Origin: Glycine soja
Taxonomy: Eukaryota > Streptophyta > Magnoliopsida > Fabales > Fabaceae
Length of the DNA: 64,000 nucleotides
Assembly (NCBI RefSeq): GCF_004193775.1
Contig: NC_041010.1
Span: 39,297,562 to 39,361,561 of the forward strand
Direction of reading: 5' to 3'
The notes beneath the pieces were generated by a model. The model saw nothing but the letters and a program-made list of their open reading frames with translations, was not told the DNA's origin and ran no database searches. The stretch's first letter is position 1. Each line of letters starts with the position of its first letter. Below, in pieces: positions 1 to 14,202 of the stretch. The position numbers and the translations under genes were made by a program.

Positions 1-330
1 ACTCATCATGTAAATACACTCATGACTCTCCACGTAAGAGAAAGACGACGTACTCAATCTTTACATTTATATGCTTATAAAGTAAGTAAAGTAATCACAA
101 ATGTTGATGAGAAAATTAGTGTTGATAATATGTACACAACATGATAAATTATAAATATTTTGGTATATGATAAATGTTATGCGTATGTTGTATATTGAAA
201 TTACATAGTAATTATTTTATTTTTTTATTTTTATTGTTTATTTTTATGTTAAAATAATAGGACTTAACTTTTTCTGAGGTTTCATTCCGAAGATGTTAAA
301 GTTAATGATTTTAGAGTAATTTTTATTGTA
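1..330. other. AT-rich flank, no gene seen
   Basis: AT-rich sequence with no open frame of note, no RNA gene and no clear repeat boundary. It borders the LTR-like remnant that follows. Confidence 0.5.
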
Positions 331-334
331 TTTT

Positions 335-1261
335 GTGTAGAGTTGTAGGAGAGATATGAAAGGAGGGGATTAATGAACAGAAGTATCGTGCTCAGCGAGT
401 CAGAACCGCTCCGTCCAAACAAGTTGTTAGTACAAGAAGCCACATTAGAAGATGGCTGTCAAGAGCAAGCGTGCTAGGCTCGCATCCTGCGCTTAACACG
501 TGACTACTTGACCCAGCTGAACATGAAGGCTCAGCTCGAGTGTCGCGTTAAGCGCACAAGAGAGTTTTGATTGCCCAATTAACAGGTGAAGCATATAAAA
601 AGGTAATGAAACATTTTGTTTCCTTAAGCCCGAAAGAAACCAAGGAGCAGAGGAAAGCAAGCAGCCAGTGCAAGGAAAATCCATTTTCGGAGCTCTGGTT
701 GATCCATTTCAATTTGTTTCTCTTCCATTTTCTTCCTTTTTATCCCACTTTTATATTTGTAAGTCTCTCATGACAATGAGAGGCTAAAAACCATCCGTTG
801 TTGAGAACTCTACAAATCAAACTCTCTTTGATGTAATGATTCTAAACTTTGTTTTCGAAGTTCTGACCAATCCGTTTCAATCTATTTCTCTTCCATTTTC
901 TCCCTTTTTATCCCACCTTTATATTTGTAAGTCTCTCATAATAATAAGAGACTAAAAACCACCCGTTGTTGGGAACTCTACAAACCAAACTCTTTTTAAT
1001 GTAATGATTCTAAACTATCTTTTAATATAATGTTGTTATTATTGTTTATCCTTGTGTTTATTCGCATATTTATGGTTTTCTCAACCTTTGTGTTTCTTGC
1101 TTTGTAGTTAATTCGTCTAGTTAATCAATGAACAAGATTTGATTTGAGTCACTAATTGCTTAATCGTTAGATATACAAGCATAGTATCTGTGAAATTCGA
1201 TACTCGATCCTACCATCTTATATTACTTGTGCAACTTGATAAGCTTGTCAAGGAGTCAACA
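335..1261 (+). repeat. Remnant of an LTR-like repeat (probably Ty3/gypsy solo LTR or fragment)
   Basis: This block is clearly richer in GC (about 370-560) than its surroundings and has no coding frame. It contains a TATAAAA-like box near 595, and then a region of pyrimidine-rich sequence typical of retrotransposon leader or LTR DNA. It ends in a CAACA-type terminus near 1261. Inside it, 683-850 and 851-1018 are two tandem copies. The layout resembles LTRs of legume gypsy elements as I remember them, but no second LTR, primer-binding site or target duplication could be shown, so solo LTR versus broken fragment is open. The left boundary is uncertain by tens of bases. Confidence 0.4.
683..1018 (+). 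repeat. 168-bp tandem duplication inside the LTR-like remnant
   Basis: Two adjacent copies, 683-850 and 851-1018, share a constant offset of 168 bases. Both contain TTTCTCTTCCATTTTC, a TTTATATTTGTAAGTCTCTC stretch and a GTAATGATTCTAAACT end. Identity is roughly 85 percent by eye. They do not encode a protein. Confidence 0.85.
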
Positions 1262-1511
1262 GTATATCAGTTGAAATTATTTATTTTATCTTTTTAATGC
1301 TTAAAAGAAGTTCCCGTAAAAAAAATACTTAGGAAGTAAAGTCCGAGAAAGAAACATGTCCAAATGTATTATAAATTATAAAACAACTCTTCAATCTTTA
1401 CATTTATATTGATAGCTAAGCTATTGAATGATCGATTATCTAATAAGAAGCACTGCATATCATAAAAGAGATTGTGAGTGGTTCTAAAAAGATACTCTAA
1501 AATCTATATCA

Positions 1512-2725
1512 TCATCTTTGTATGTTCCTAAATTGCCACAATTCATCCATGTTCATAAAATAGGGTTCTGATATTTGGACATCAAACACTGGCAGTTCCA
1601 GATTCTCAGCAACCATTGTGGTTGTCAAGTTCAAGGCATCCATGTCATAGGAATTGTTATCTATGCTATAGCCATCATATGAACAGATGCCAAAGTCACA
1701 GTTATCTAAGGCCTGAAATTGACTAGTAGTGTGTCCCAAAGGCTGACTCATATATGGGATATTTGCTGATTCTGAAGAGGAAATGCATGAACCATTGTTG
1801 TGTTCAGATTCTGAGTTTTGGTCTTGCTGATTCAAATGATTGAGACCTCCCTGGCAAGTGATTTGTGTTGTTGGTGTTGTCCCAATCCCAAATGATGAAT
1901 AATGAGGAATAGTAACACCATCAAAAGGTAAAGGAATTGCTTGGTCTTGGATTGACATGGCTGAAGGAGATGATTCTTGTGCTTTATGAAGATATCTTGT
2001 CATCTGTAGACCCTTGACAAATTCTACAAATCTTGATTTTCTGTGTGCCTCAAATTTCAGATATTTTGCTCGTTTCTGAATCCTTGTTCTCCAATAGTTC
2101 TTTATTTCATTGTCTGTTCTGCCCGGCAGCTGATGCGCAATTTTTGACCACCTACAACAATCACAAAAGAGGAAATAAGAATCCAAAGAAAGGATATTAT
2201 GCTAGAAATGACTAGCATATTGACAGTGGTCGGTTTTGCTTCTTTCTCAAGAATCAAAAGCTGTTGAATAAGCATAGTTTCACAAAGACAAGTAATTATG
2301 AGATATGCACCTGTTGCCCCACTTTGAGTGGAGTTCAAAAATCAAAAGCTGCTCTTCCGAGGTTAAATTTCCTCTCTTAACATTTGGCTTTAGATAATTT
2401 AGCCATCTCAATCTACAACTCTTACCTGTTCTCCTTAATCCTTGAGATAATTTATCCATCAGAAAATAAAACGCAAATAATAAGAATTAGCATAAAAAAT
2501 GCCAAATATTGTATCAGCAACAAGAAAATTTTCATTTTCTTTTTTAGTTTTTCTTGGATTACCTGAACGTATAGCAAGCAAATTCCATCTCCCTTCCCCA
2601 TTATTGGCAATGTAACTGATGAGAAGATCATCCTCTTCAACACTCCATGGCCCTCTTCTAAGTTCATAATCATCTTCCCTTGAACAGATTATGCTCTTTG
2701 AAGGAGTAGACATGGCTAGTCTCAT
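1512..2725 (-). CDS. R2R3-MYB transcription factor, MYB62/MYB116-like
   Basis: Three exons, read on the minus strand: 2725-2563, 2440-2311 and 2151-1512, joined at GT-AG sites with a continuous frame, giving about 310 residues. The R2 repeat (about residues 24-75, starting [13 protein letters not shown]) is split by intron 1 after IRSG. R3 (about 78-128) contains [18 protein letters not shown] and [13 protein letters not shown]. The 130-bp middle exon is the standard size for plant R2R3-MYB genes. After the MYB domain come basic residues and [15 protein letters not shown], then a Ser/Asn/Gln-rich activation-type region. The DNA-binding domain resembles Arabidopsis MYB62/MYB116 (subgroup 20 relatives, linked to stress and phosphate responses), so it is inferred to be a nuclear DNA-binding regulator. 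The first ATG at 2725 is followed four codons later by another at 2713; either could start translation. No bHLH-interaction signature is seen in R3. Confidence 0.92.
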
Positions 2726-5700
2726 TGATCAAAACTCAAAACACCATGCATATATATGCAGAAGGGACTTGTAATGAGTATGCAAATTAGCCTACACAAG
2801 ATATATAAGTACATATGATTTGAATCTCATATACAGTGCAACATATTTTTGGGGGGATTTTGTCAACGTGAACAATATGAACTTTGTTGCTTTTTTTCTA
2901 AAGACAGAAAAGGCCTATTACTGCTGTTATAAATTCCATTTTATGGCTTCCCTTTACTTTTCATGGTCTCTGCCTCATGAAACATTAAAAGGTGGATAGG
3001 TTCATTGCTCAGAATCTTACCTCGTTTCTAGAAGAATAACAAAAATACAGTTTATTAGTATATATTCATTAGTTACATTTTTCGATAACAGGAGACAAGG
3101 GTTATATAAGTTGAGAGCTGGAACTTCATTGTTATTTATTTCAAAGAACAAATTCACATGAATTGTAATCCATATTGGTTTCCCAATATTTTATTCAGTC
3201 AATATCTCAGTCTTGCGAATAAAAACAATAGGTGTTAAAAGAGAATTGTGTCTTTGTAGACAAGTCTGCACTCTGCAGTTCAAAGTGACTTCCAAATACG
3301 GATGCTGAAGGGATCTTAGACCAAAAAAATAATATTTTATACTAGCATCAAGAAAGATCTCCCTTTTTCTCTTTAAGGGTAGAAAATGAAAGAGTTATAT
3401 TATCTCCTTTTAGTTATTTGAATAACAGTGTTCAGTTCTTTTCCCATGTACATGGTTCTGTTGCTACTTGCTGCAATGGTTTTATGCATTTGTAAGCATC
3501 AAGACCAGTAGTTAATCCTTAAGAATTCCTTTTAAGTGATTTTATGCTTTTGTAAGGATCGAGTGTGTGTTTGTTTGTTTGTTTTAAGGGTTGAGCATCA
3601 AGATAACAGAGGTGTGAAAGCAAATAAACTAGGGTATTAGTATTACTGACTACAATAATATGATTATGACCATTATAACGAAAGGTTTGCATCATAAAAT
3701 TCAACAGTTATTGGATATGGGTGTAAAATATTTGAATTATACTCTTTGGCAGTATTCTAATTTATTTATTTTTTGTTTTACAGAGGCAGTTTTTTTTTTT
3801 TTAAAAAAAAAAAGCAGTTTTACAGGGGCTGTAACGAAGTTAGAATATGGTACATCAGAGGAACTATTCCAACCTTCAATGCTAAACCGATCTCAGTAGG
3901 TCTCTCTTTGAGAGTATTGTAATTAAGTTCTTCTTTAAAACTTAAAAGATTTATGGAGGAGAGTAAGATCAAGTCTTGCATATGACTAGTCACAAGTTTA
4001 TATCTTTGAGACAACATAAATATAAGTTCCTCAATAAATATTCTTTAAATTTGGAATTTTTTGCTGCCTTAGGTCAATGTGTCATCCCCTCCCTTAATTT
4101 TTAGGAAGCTGAGTTCATGGTTAAATTCATGGTTAATCCTTCTTTATAATAAGAATTTCTTTCAATCTACTAATAACTCTTTTAATGTTCCATGTGTTAA
4201 ATATATATTTTTTTAATTTTATTAATTAAATATAATCAATCTCAAATTATCCCAATATTAAAAATTTCTATATCTATAAATTTAAAATTCATAAATTTAA
4301 ATTTTAACACGCCATGATAAGTTAATAATTGATTTAAATAATATATTTCTATAATTTTCTTATCAGTTTTTAAAATCTCAACTTTTAATTTATACCTGTA
4401 TAATAAAATAAAATCTCCTATATTGATAATGAAGACATCCACTAATATACTTTATGTTTTTAAGATACGTAGTTTCTTCTTCTTTTTAGATAATAGATAC
4501 GTAGTTTCTTTTTACCGTTGTTTTATAATAATATTTCCTCCTCTAAAAAAAGAATAGTATATCCTTTTCTGTAAACTTATACTTATAAATTTTACTTAAA
4601 TTTAAAATATCTGTATATAACGGAAGAAAAACTTACTAGATGCAAAGCATGCATTTAAAGAATATTTAGGAAATAATGGCTGACTTTTCGGAGAATGATA
4701 GTTTAACGTTAAAAGTGGGTATACAAATCAGCTTTAAACCCACAGCTAAACACAACAATTTGTATAATTCTGTATTTAAATTATGAGTACGATTTTTATT
4801 ATCTTTTACAAGGACAGTGCTTCAATTTTTAAATCTTCAAAATCTATTTCCTGAAATTAGTTTTCTTTAATATAGATATTTTACTAATTTATCAACGATA
4901 TGCATTAAATCAATGAATTCTGGTCATATTCTTTCGACGGCTGCCCCGTGCCTTGGATAGAAACATAACATAGCATAAATACTCCCAAATGGAAACGTGC
5001 TGTTATTGTTGTTGCTGCTGTATTGTGGGCATTGAAACACTGCTACGAATCTTACAAGTTACAACTCAGCCACATTTTTTTCCTTGGTTGTCAATTGTCC
5101 CATGATGTCTGCTTTGGTATAAGAATAGATTCAATGTGGTTCTCGTTTGTCGTCTAAATTAAAAAATTTCCATTGGGTTCTGGATGAAAACTCAGTAACA
5201 AGAATAAACACTATAATAATGATCTTTAATTTTCTTCCATATCTAGGGATGATATTATTAAACTTGAACAACCTAGAAGGTGAAATAAATGGTGGCTGCT
5301 TGATCTATTTTTCTCAATCAACTTGGTTGAAGAATTCAATAGAAGAAAATGTGAAATAACTTAATATTAAATTAGATTTTGTTGTGGAGTAGTTCAAATG
5401 TGGTAGGTGATGTCCTTTAATTTGTCAATAATTAAAAATGAAAATTTCTTATGTATGTCTGGTAAAAAAAAGAAAAAAAAAACAATTCTTCTCTATAAAT
5501 AATTGAGTGCTGACTGCTGAGTCTTCTATAAAACTTGATTCCATTGTAATCAAAATTAAAAATTTAAGCTAAAATTTCTAATACCCAGTTGTTGGATCTG
5601 TTGAATATGTGATTGAGATGAATCTTGGCGTGGGATAGGACCATAGAGGATGAGCACAAAAGACACAGAATGCTAGCAAGAGCAAACCTACAAAATAACA

Positions 5701-7050
5701 TTTTCGTTTTGTCAATGTATTATAAATCTCTAGAATGTTAAAAGCTTCAATTAGATAGCTCATAGGTATATGGATGTTTAAAAGGTGACATCAGATTAGA
5801 CAGGTTGAGTGACAAAGTTGTACAAGTACTTACATAAAATGCACTCCATAAAGTATGGGAGAAAATAAATTAATTTGACAATTGATATAAAAAAAAGGGC
5901 TTATATTTATGCCCCGTAACATTATGAAGTAGTTCAAGTTGTTTTCTACATCTTTTTGAAATGTTTTTTTTTATCTCTTGGATTGATTATCTTGGAAGTC
6001 AAAATTTATAATCATTCTAAAATATAATTTTATATTTTGAGTTGGTCATTTCAAGAAGCCAAAAAAGAAGTACAAGAAGTAACTTGGAGATGCAAGAAAC
6101 AAAACTATGATTGTAACTTGCAAGATGCAGGTAATAACTAGTTTGTACCCATTTCCTGTATAAGATGTAAAATTTAAAGCCCAGCCCATTCTCCTTTTTG
6201 GCTCAAGTTAAATTCCTAAGTAATTAATTAATCTAACAGATTTTCTTCTTCTTCTTTCAATTTGTCTTGCAATAATGCAATTGTAATGTTGGTGATTGTG
6301 ACATGAAGCAGGCATGTAATTAGCACAGTAGAATTGCCAAGTAAGCAGGCATGATCCATTACATAAGAAGTTTGTTCGCAAAAGTCAGACCAAGAAGCAG
6401 AGGCCATATAATATATGAGAGTGATTCAAATTGAGAACCAGGATATTGACATTGCGGTCACAAAGATAATAATAATAAAAATGATGATTATTATGATTAT
6501 GATGATATGATTAAATCGTGATCATTTTATCAAGTGTGATGATAATTACAAAGACTTATGTGACGTCATTGGTGACCAACAAAATGCATTTGGGGTTAAA
6601 ATTGATCGGCTGTGAGAACAGATAGGCTTTGATGAAAAATTGTTCCAGATTGAGCTTTTAATTTTCTAAAGATTTGTTCAAGATTTTAAACTTTTTGTGT
6701 GCTTGTAGGCACTGAAACCATTTTGTAAGGGGCCGTGTTGGGAGAAAGCAACAAACTTAGAAAAGAAAATAAAGTCATCAACTCATCATTCATACTTTAA
6801 TGATTTAATGAAAATGGTACACAAATATTTTAAGTTAATAGACATCTAAAGTTTTACGATATGAAATCATATTCAAAAATTTATTTAAAATAAATCTTAA
6901 ATTTAAAATAATTTTTTTATATAAATTAAACATCACTAAAAAATGCCACTTCTGTGTTTCATTCATTATACATTTTCTATTAAAAAAATATACATATTTA
7001 ATATTTTTTTTTCTCGTTTGGATAGACATTTCTCATTAGATAACAACTTA
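2726..7050. other. Intergenic DNA, no gene supported
   Basis: Long AT-rich spacer upstream of the MYB gene. Open frames here are all under 80 codons, overlap low-complexity DNA and show no recognisable protein motif. A GAT/AAT-rich simple repeat lies at about 6462-6512. CATATATATG near 2748 could serve as a TATA element for the MYB gene, but it lies very close to the ATG. Confidence 0.5.
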
Positions 7051-7059
7051 TTTCTCATT

Positions 7060-7600
7060 AGATAACAACGAGACGGAGTGGGGACGGATATTGTCTTCCT
7101 AGTCCTCGACTCCCAACATATTTTCGTACTTGTTTTCGATAGCCTACAAGTAAAATTTGTTATCTTATTCATGTTTACCCATTGGGTATTGCCTATTCTC
7201 ATTTTCGATTCAGATTTGTAAAATAATTTTTTTTCTATAAAAATTATATTAAAAATCTGATTTTAGAAAAAACAAATTGATTGTTACACATTTATTTTTA
7301 ATTACTTATATATCAGTAAATTCATTGTAGCGCATTTGTCTACAAAAATCATCAAGAAAAATATATTAAATTATGTAAAAATTATAAAATAAAATTAACA
7401 ATTAATAAATAAAATTTTAATAATTTTATCATCGAGACGAGTATGAATACGAGTACGGGATGGGTAGTGACACTCTCATTCCTAACCCCGGTTAAAAAAC
7501 TCGAATAATCTCCAAAATCGAACCTGTACCTGATCAATTTGGTTATTCTCGTCAAAGTCGAGACAGGTTCAGGTGGATACCCATAGGTTTTGTTGCCATG
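7060..7600. repeat. Possible degraded repeat with GC-richer ends
   Basis: Two GC-richer patches (about 7068-7200 and 7430-7600) flank a very AT-rich centre. The patches share short words such as GGGTA, CCCAT and TTCTCATT/ACTCTCATT in opposed contexts. This suggests a decayed transposable element, but neither terminal repeats nor a target duplication could be defined. Confidence 0.25.
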
Positions 7601-10180
7601 CCTATTCCTCCTGCTTAGAAATAAAATCTTTCTTAATCATTTCTAAGTATATTTGATCTTAAATGTTTTTTCCTTTCAAATTCAATCTACTATCTCCTTT
7701 TATTTCTATTTTTAAATTTAATATCAATATTTTTTTGAAATAAATTATCAATAGTTAAAAATAATTTGATAATATAGTTTTTTTATAACACAATGTAAAT
7801 TATTTATTATAAATCTAAAATATAACTTATATATTCAAACATATTTATTTATTATGAATTTTAAGTATTTTTTTACTGCATGAATTTTTAGGGTTTTGAT
7901 ACAATTAATTATATATTAAAAAATATTCATTTATTATAAATCTTAATTATATAAAATTAAGCATTTATCTTATATGCATACCTTCATAGTTTGTAACTTA
8001 CGATAACAACATTTCAAAAAGTTAAGAATAACTAATAGATTTCTCAGCCTCTTAATCTTTGAATTTTCACACTACACCTAATCTTGTTTGTATTGGTCAA
8101 CTTAAGGACTATATAAATCTTTTTTATATATTTTATTTAATTTTAATAATAGAAGACCCGGATTTGTTGACTCTGAAAATATCGGCATGTATTTTTTCAA
8201 TTCAGATTGTATTTGGTTTTAAAATTTCGTATTATAATTGAGTTTAATTTTTATATATTATTAGTATAAAAAATTTACATTATCATTTAATTATAAAACA
8301 TTATTAATATAATTTTTGAGATAATTTTATAAAAAATCAATAAATTTATTATATATGTCAATTTATATATGCATATGATTAAATCATAGGGTAAAAATTA
8401 CGCATACTATTTACTCTTCATGATTCTCCTTTTATTATTTTATTGTATATATACTTCTTGTTAGTTCAAGGAAAAATAATTATGATTATGTTGAAATTAG
8501 CACATCCAATCTAAAAATTGTTAACACTGTCATTGTTAATTTCATTATCTTTAAAATTGTAAACTAGTTCATTTTCTTTATATGTCCTTGTAATTTTTAA
8601 TCATGAACTAAATTAAAACTGGTATTGCAAAAATTTTAACGGTGGCCGTGACGGATATAAGACCCAATTGGTGGTAAGGTATAATTTCTTAATTAGCCTG
8701 ATGAAGCAAAAGCGTGTTGTGTACTATACATTGCATGCACTCTAAAGGATATTGTATATATCAATCAATCACCTCAAATAAGCCACTCCAAAGGATTCAA
8801 TGAACCCCCTCTCCAATATACTAATACTATTAAAATGAATGATATCGTTCAACCACAATCAAATTAATGTAGTAATTAATGGACTATTGAGAGATTGAGC
8901 TTTCTTTCTTTTCCATTTATAGTTGATTTCATACGCACCCACTTATACAATTTTCTCCTTGAAAATGTTTCCTTCCAAGGCCATTAGATGTGAAGGATGC
9001 ATTTAGACATAGTATAAGTAAGTGGGCATCATATCAATCATCAAATCATCTTTTGGGTCAAAAAAAGTAGACGTATTTCGTCGCTTAATCCGTCATCTTT
9101 CCGAGGTTGTTCAAGTATATGATTGCATAAATATTTAAAGGAAAATTTAACAATATGGAATTAATGTTGAATCCTGTGGACATGGTTAGGTTGAAGATAT
9201 TATAATTGGACTACATTGAGGTTATTGCAATTGAGCCACGAAATATCCTATTGTAGTAATATATATGGTGGCACTGTTATGGCTTCATATGATGTGAGTG
9301 GGGTTACAAATTTTAAAAAACTGTAATTTGTTTTTTTCTATTAAAAGAAAAAACAGTCCACTTCCTCATTGTACTGGAGAAGACACCTTTATGGTACATT
9401 ATTTTAGTATCCAAATTAAATTAATATTCCTCTTCAATCCTCTATTTGTCATATAACATGTAATAAAACCTAATTACAGATCCGGACTATTACTGGAAAA
9501 GTGTGATAAAAGAAATGTTAGCAATCTGGAGCTTGATATATGCCTTATATATACTTATGATCTATTTTGGTTTAATTAAGGTGCCAAACTTCGCAAGAAG
9601 TTTTGTTCTTGGAAGTTAATTAATTAAGTCTATATGCATAAGTTTGTGATTTTTTGTGTGTGTGTAGTTTTTGTGAAATAATTAATCCCGGCCGACGCCA
9701 TTGGAATCTAACTAAGCAAAATATTGTTTGGCATTCTTTAAAGAAAAAGAAAATGGAATATAAAAGAAAAAAATATTTACTTTTTATTGGAAAATATCCA
9801 AGTCCCACAAGTCCCACATCGACTGCCTCAATCCTTAGAGTGCAGTTTATATATCTATTGAGCAACTTTATTTAATATTAATTGGTTTTAAGATGAAATT
9901 TAATATGGTATCTAACACTTTTGGTTTATAACCTTATATTTTACATGTACTAAAGGTATTTTGCTTAATTAGGCTCAAAATTACTAATCTCTTTTAATTG
10001 TTTTAAGTAATTTTAGAAGTCTTGTAAAAATAGTAATTTTAGAAGATAACTTCCAATAATAAAAATTGAAAAAGAAAACTTTCATGTTTTGTGCCCAAAA
10101 CAAATTCAGTTTAGAACCAAAGTCATGTTATTCTCAAGTTTACCTTTGTTCCTTTCTTTATTTTGTATTAATATAGTTTT
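7601..10180. other. Intergenic AT-rich DNA
   Basis: Nothing beyond short chance frames and A/T runs. No gene, RNA gene or bounded repeat recognised. Confidence 0.45.
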
Positions 10181-10186
10181 TATTTT

Positions 10187-10782
10187 CAGTATAATCAGTC
10201 AAGTACTCCCAGTAAATTTTCAGAAAATTAACTTCTCAAAATTATCTGACATATGGGTGCCCTCTCTTTGTCTCACATTTTTTTTTTCAGTAGTATTTAA
10301 CTCTCCAAGAGTATTTTTTTTAAGCTGGACTCGGTGCTGCAGCGAATAATGCAGCGACATTCCTTCACCATGCATGTGTCCAGAGGGGAGCTCTGATTGT
10401 GCGAGATGCTTTAAATGATAGGTAGCCATGACCCATTAAAGTTTCAGTTTTGAATCAAATTCACGTTTTAAACGTAGAAATTTGTATTGATATATAGTTC
10501 TTGATTTTCAAGTGAATACACGCATGTTTTGAGTATTAGTGAACATACTATCTAACATTATTCTTGTAGTTTTATCATGTTAATCCAATATATAAAAATA
10601 AAATTAAAAGGTATTTAGTCTGCGTGATTTTGTAAAAGACATCAATAATTATATAACTTGCTGAAAAGTATAATCAATTAAGTCCAAGTAAATTTTCCAT
10701 AAAATTAACTTCTCAAATATTTGATAGATAGGCACCCCTCTCTCTCTCTCTCTCATATTTTCCAGAATTAAAATCTCCAAAC
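10187..10782 (+). repeat. Pair of diverged direct repeats about 480 bp apart
   Basis: The segment 10187-10311 and the segment about 10666-10782 match in order: AGTATAATCA, AGTAAATTTTC, AAAATTAACTTCTCAAA, a GGTGCC/GGCACC word, CCTCTCT, a CT-rich run, then CTCCAA. Identity looks like 70-75 percent with small indels. The copies are direct and non-coding. They could be paired repeat ends or an old segmental duplication. Confidence 0.5.
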
Positions 10783-13700
10783 TTTTAAAAATATTAAAAT
10801 AATAATATTAGTGGTTATCAGAAATGTTACCTTAAAAAATTGAAGGCAAGATAAAGAAGGATGTTTGAAAACAAGTGCATGAGAGTACGTTTTATCTCCA
10901 CAAAGGTCAAAAGTCAAAACAATTACAGTTATGTTAGGTAAATCCGGCCTATAGCTACCTATTGTAGCATTATCCATATGCAAGGAATTCTATATATGGC
11001 ATTCTCTTTCAGCGTAACTTGTTTGCCTGCACACCATTAATTTATACTAAGGCTTAAATGCTAATGCATGGGCAACCTTAACTTCACCATTGCACGTTTA
11101 TAATTAATATGGAAGATATTTTCCCATTGGGGGAGTGTGACATCATGACAACCAAAAAACCCCTTCTAGTTCATAAGGTCTTACAAATTTAGTTTTTTTC
11201 AAACTAAGTATGTAGTTTTGCAAAAGGGTAATAAAATGTTAATTTACTACTATAGGAAAGTTGTTGTCCTAAAGTTAAGTAACTCCAATTTGTCTTTGTG
11301 TGTGAGCCGTCAATGCTACAAGCAAATGATCAAAGCATGTCCATTTTTGGCAAGACTACAATTGGGTATATATATAGGGGCAACTCCTACTTTTTTTCAG
11401 TGCCCATATGATTTCTTTAGGATGTGAGACCAAAGAATGTAACCCTTAATGAGAATTGAATGAACTGCCGCAGGCCAAACATACACCCCACATGTCAGAA
11501 GGCTGTTTCAAAGTTTGGTTCATTCATTTCTCAAATATCAGTTCATCAAATCAAAGGCAAGTGTGGCGTAACTATAGGAATTGAAAGGTTGAACAACTTG
11601 TAGAGTATTTGAAAGAATTTATTTAGATTTATATATTTTCTTTAAAATTTTAACATGTTTAAATGAGATTGAAGATTAAGTTTATGAATTGTTCTTATAT
11701 GATAATTTTATGTAGAAAAATGTTTAATCATGCATCTGTGTATTTTAGCACTAAGAGTCTAAACTCTAAACCATGTTTCCATGAAGGAAAATGATTAAAC
11801 ATTGTACAAATAGAAAATAGCTAGTATACAAGTAAAAATATTATACACCTGTCATTTAATAAAAAATCATTATGTATAGTTATTTTGTTATAATAATTAA
11901 CTTAAGATATCTTTAACTTGCTGATATGTGATTGGTACATTCAGTAAAAAAAATGTGATTGGTACATGTAATTTTAGTTAGACTTGGATCCTCTATAGCC
12001 AATTTCTGGAATCCAACGATCTCTCAATTTTTTTTCAGTTTTTTTTATCGTTATCTTGCTTTATTTTGAATTTTCAACAAACTGATTAGTTTAATTTTTA
12101 TTTATTTTCTATTTAACTTTTGTACAATAAAATGCATAGTACTAGTAGCCTTGGTATCAATTTGTATGAGAATTCCTTCGTAGTAAATAGCAATTTTCTT
12201 GGGTGAAAGAAAATTTCTCGTCATTATTTCAACATTGAAATTCATGTTTAGGGTGCTTGATATGTTGACCAAACAGTCTCTTGATGTGACTTGCTCACTA
12301 AGAAAGCTATATTTTCGTCCTTTTCTTGCACATTCATCATGTTCACTAAATGGCTCTATATATACTCTCAATTACGTAATACTTTTAATGGGGTGGAGCA
12401 ATAAGGTTCATGGTACTGATGAATATAAAGCACCATGCTTATGTGGCCTCAAGTATGGACAAGCCAGAAGAACAACTTGCACAAAAGATCGCACTCTAAA
12501 ATGACAGTTTGTGTGCGCAGTATACATCACAACACCATATGGAAAATTCTAGTTCACCAAGGGTAATGCTTAATTGTAATGGGGCGCAAAACAAAGTGAC
12601 AATCTTTCCAGGGTGCTTTTTTTTTTTTTTCAGTAGTTAGCTTTTTTTTCTTATTCAAATAATTATATTAAAAAAATGAATTTTCAATCACTATATTTTG
12701 TGGAAAAAAATAATAAACCCAAAAGTAATCTAGCGTAATGTATTATTAAATCAAATAAAATAATCAAGAAAATTATGTACACCACACTTCTTTTTTTTAT
12801 ACACTCTTACTCTTATAAGGTGAAATTTATATATGTCTCAGTCACAGCTCACCTTATTCCTAAACCAGCAAGAGGCACATAAATCAATAAAATAAGGAAT
12901 ATATTAAAAAAAAAGTGTAAACGATATATTATAATAACTTAGAGTTATTGACATATAAATAGTTAAATATTTGAATCTTTAATTAAAGTTTACACTTAAG
13001 TCCTCAACTTGAACATAAAATCACAATAAAAACACCATATGGAAATGATTAATTAGATTCCAAATAAAAAAACCTAAAAATTATATTACATTAATATAAT
13101 AGTCTCAAAGTAATCAATCACACGCACCAATGGCAACAATGATCTCATTCGGATACTACTGTTTTATCTACGATTTTTATGGCTGCATTTCTCGTACGCT
13201 TAAAATCAATTTGATTGGTACAATTTTTTTTGGAATGAAACTGTTTTTTTGTATTGAGAATTAGACACATTTACGAGAAAATAGCAAAACCTTGACCATA
13301 TTGATTTATATGACTTTGTAACAAGAAGTACAAGTATTCTTAATAAATAGAATTGTTTCTTTAGTATAATTAAATATTTTATGATATTTTTCTTAAATAA
13401 TAATACACATTATTTTTTATTTTTATAATTTTAATTGTTTTTATCTACATGCTTAGATTTTACATGAATTTAATCATACAAATATTTTTATAATTTTATA
13501 TATATTTTCCCCTTAATTTTTTATTTTAATTTTGTATCTTAAATAATCTAAAAACACTAGTGAACAAATAAGCCCTCACTAATCAAATGTTGTAGAAATT
13601 AACAAATATCATCAAACATATAAATTAAATGATACATAATTGTTCTGGTTTAATAAATAGTCTTAAATTCAAACCTTAGATACTGAATTTCACTAAATAT

Positions 13701-14180
13701 TTTTTTAAAAAAATTATCACTCATAATTATTTTATTTTATTTAAGCAGGGCGATTGCTTTTGTCTCATGATACTTGTGGTCTTGGACTAAGAAACTTGTG
13801 AATCAATATTCATGCACCACGAGCTAAGGGGTTCAAGAAATGGTTAAAGTTACTTTCCATTATGTTCTAAAGTCTGAATTTTAAAAGATAAAACAAGAAA
13901 AGAAAGATGCAAGTTATGGTGCTCACATACAATAAGGAAGGAGAAAGGTCATATATTTTGGAAGATTTTGCATCAAGGCCATGCTTTTCCGCACTAAACA
14001 AGTGCACTTTTTCCAATTCCCACTAGCTAGAGCTAAAAATTGAATGATACCACAACACAAATTAAAATAAAATAAAAAAAGTCTAAAAGCTCCAAAACTA
14101 GGCGTGCTTTTTTCTCACAAAACATGGGCCCTTATTGATATTGGACATTTTCCCCTGTGCAAGGGGCCAACTAAGGGAAC
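10783..14180. other. Intergenic DNA, no gene supported
   Basis: AT-rich spacer upstream of the bHLH gene. A 101-codon frame at 12199-12504 is the largest on the plus strand but has no recognised domain and no supporting gene structure. No RNA gene or bounded transposon was identified. Confidence 0.5.
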
Positions 14181-14202
14181 AAAAACTACAGAAGCTTGAG
14201 GT

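Noticed and set aside
12199..12504. A 101-codon plus-strand frame in the gap upstream of the bHLH gene
   Set aside because: No recognised domain, no splice or promoter context, and overlapping frames of similar length on the other strand; treated as chance.
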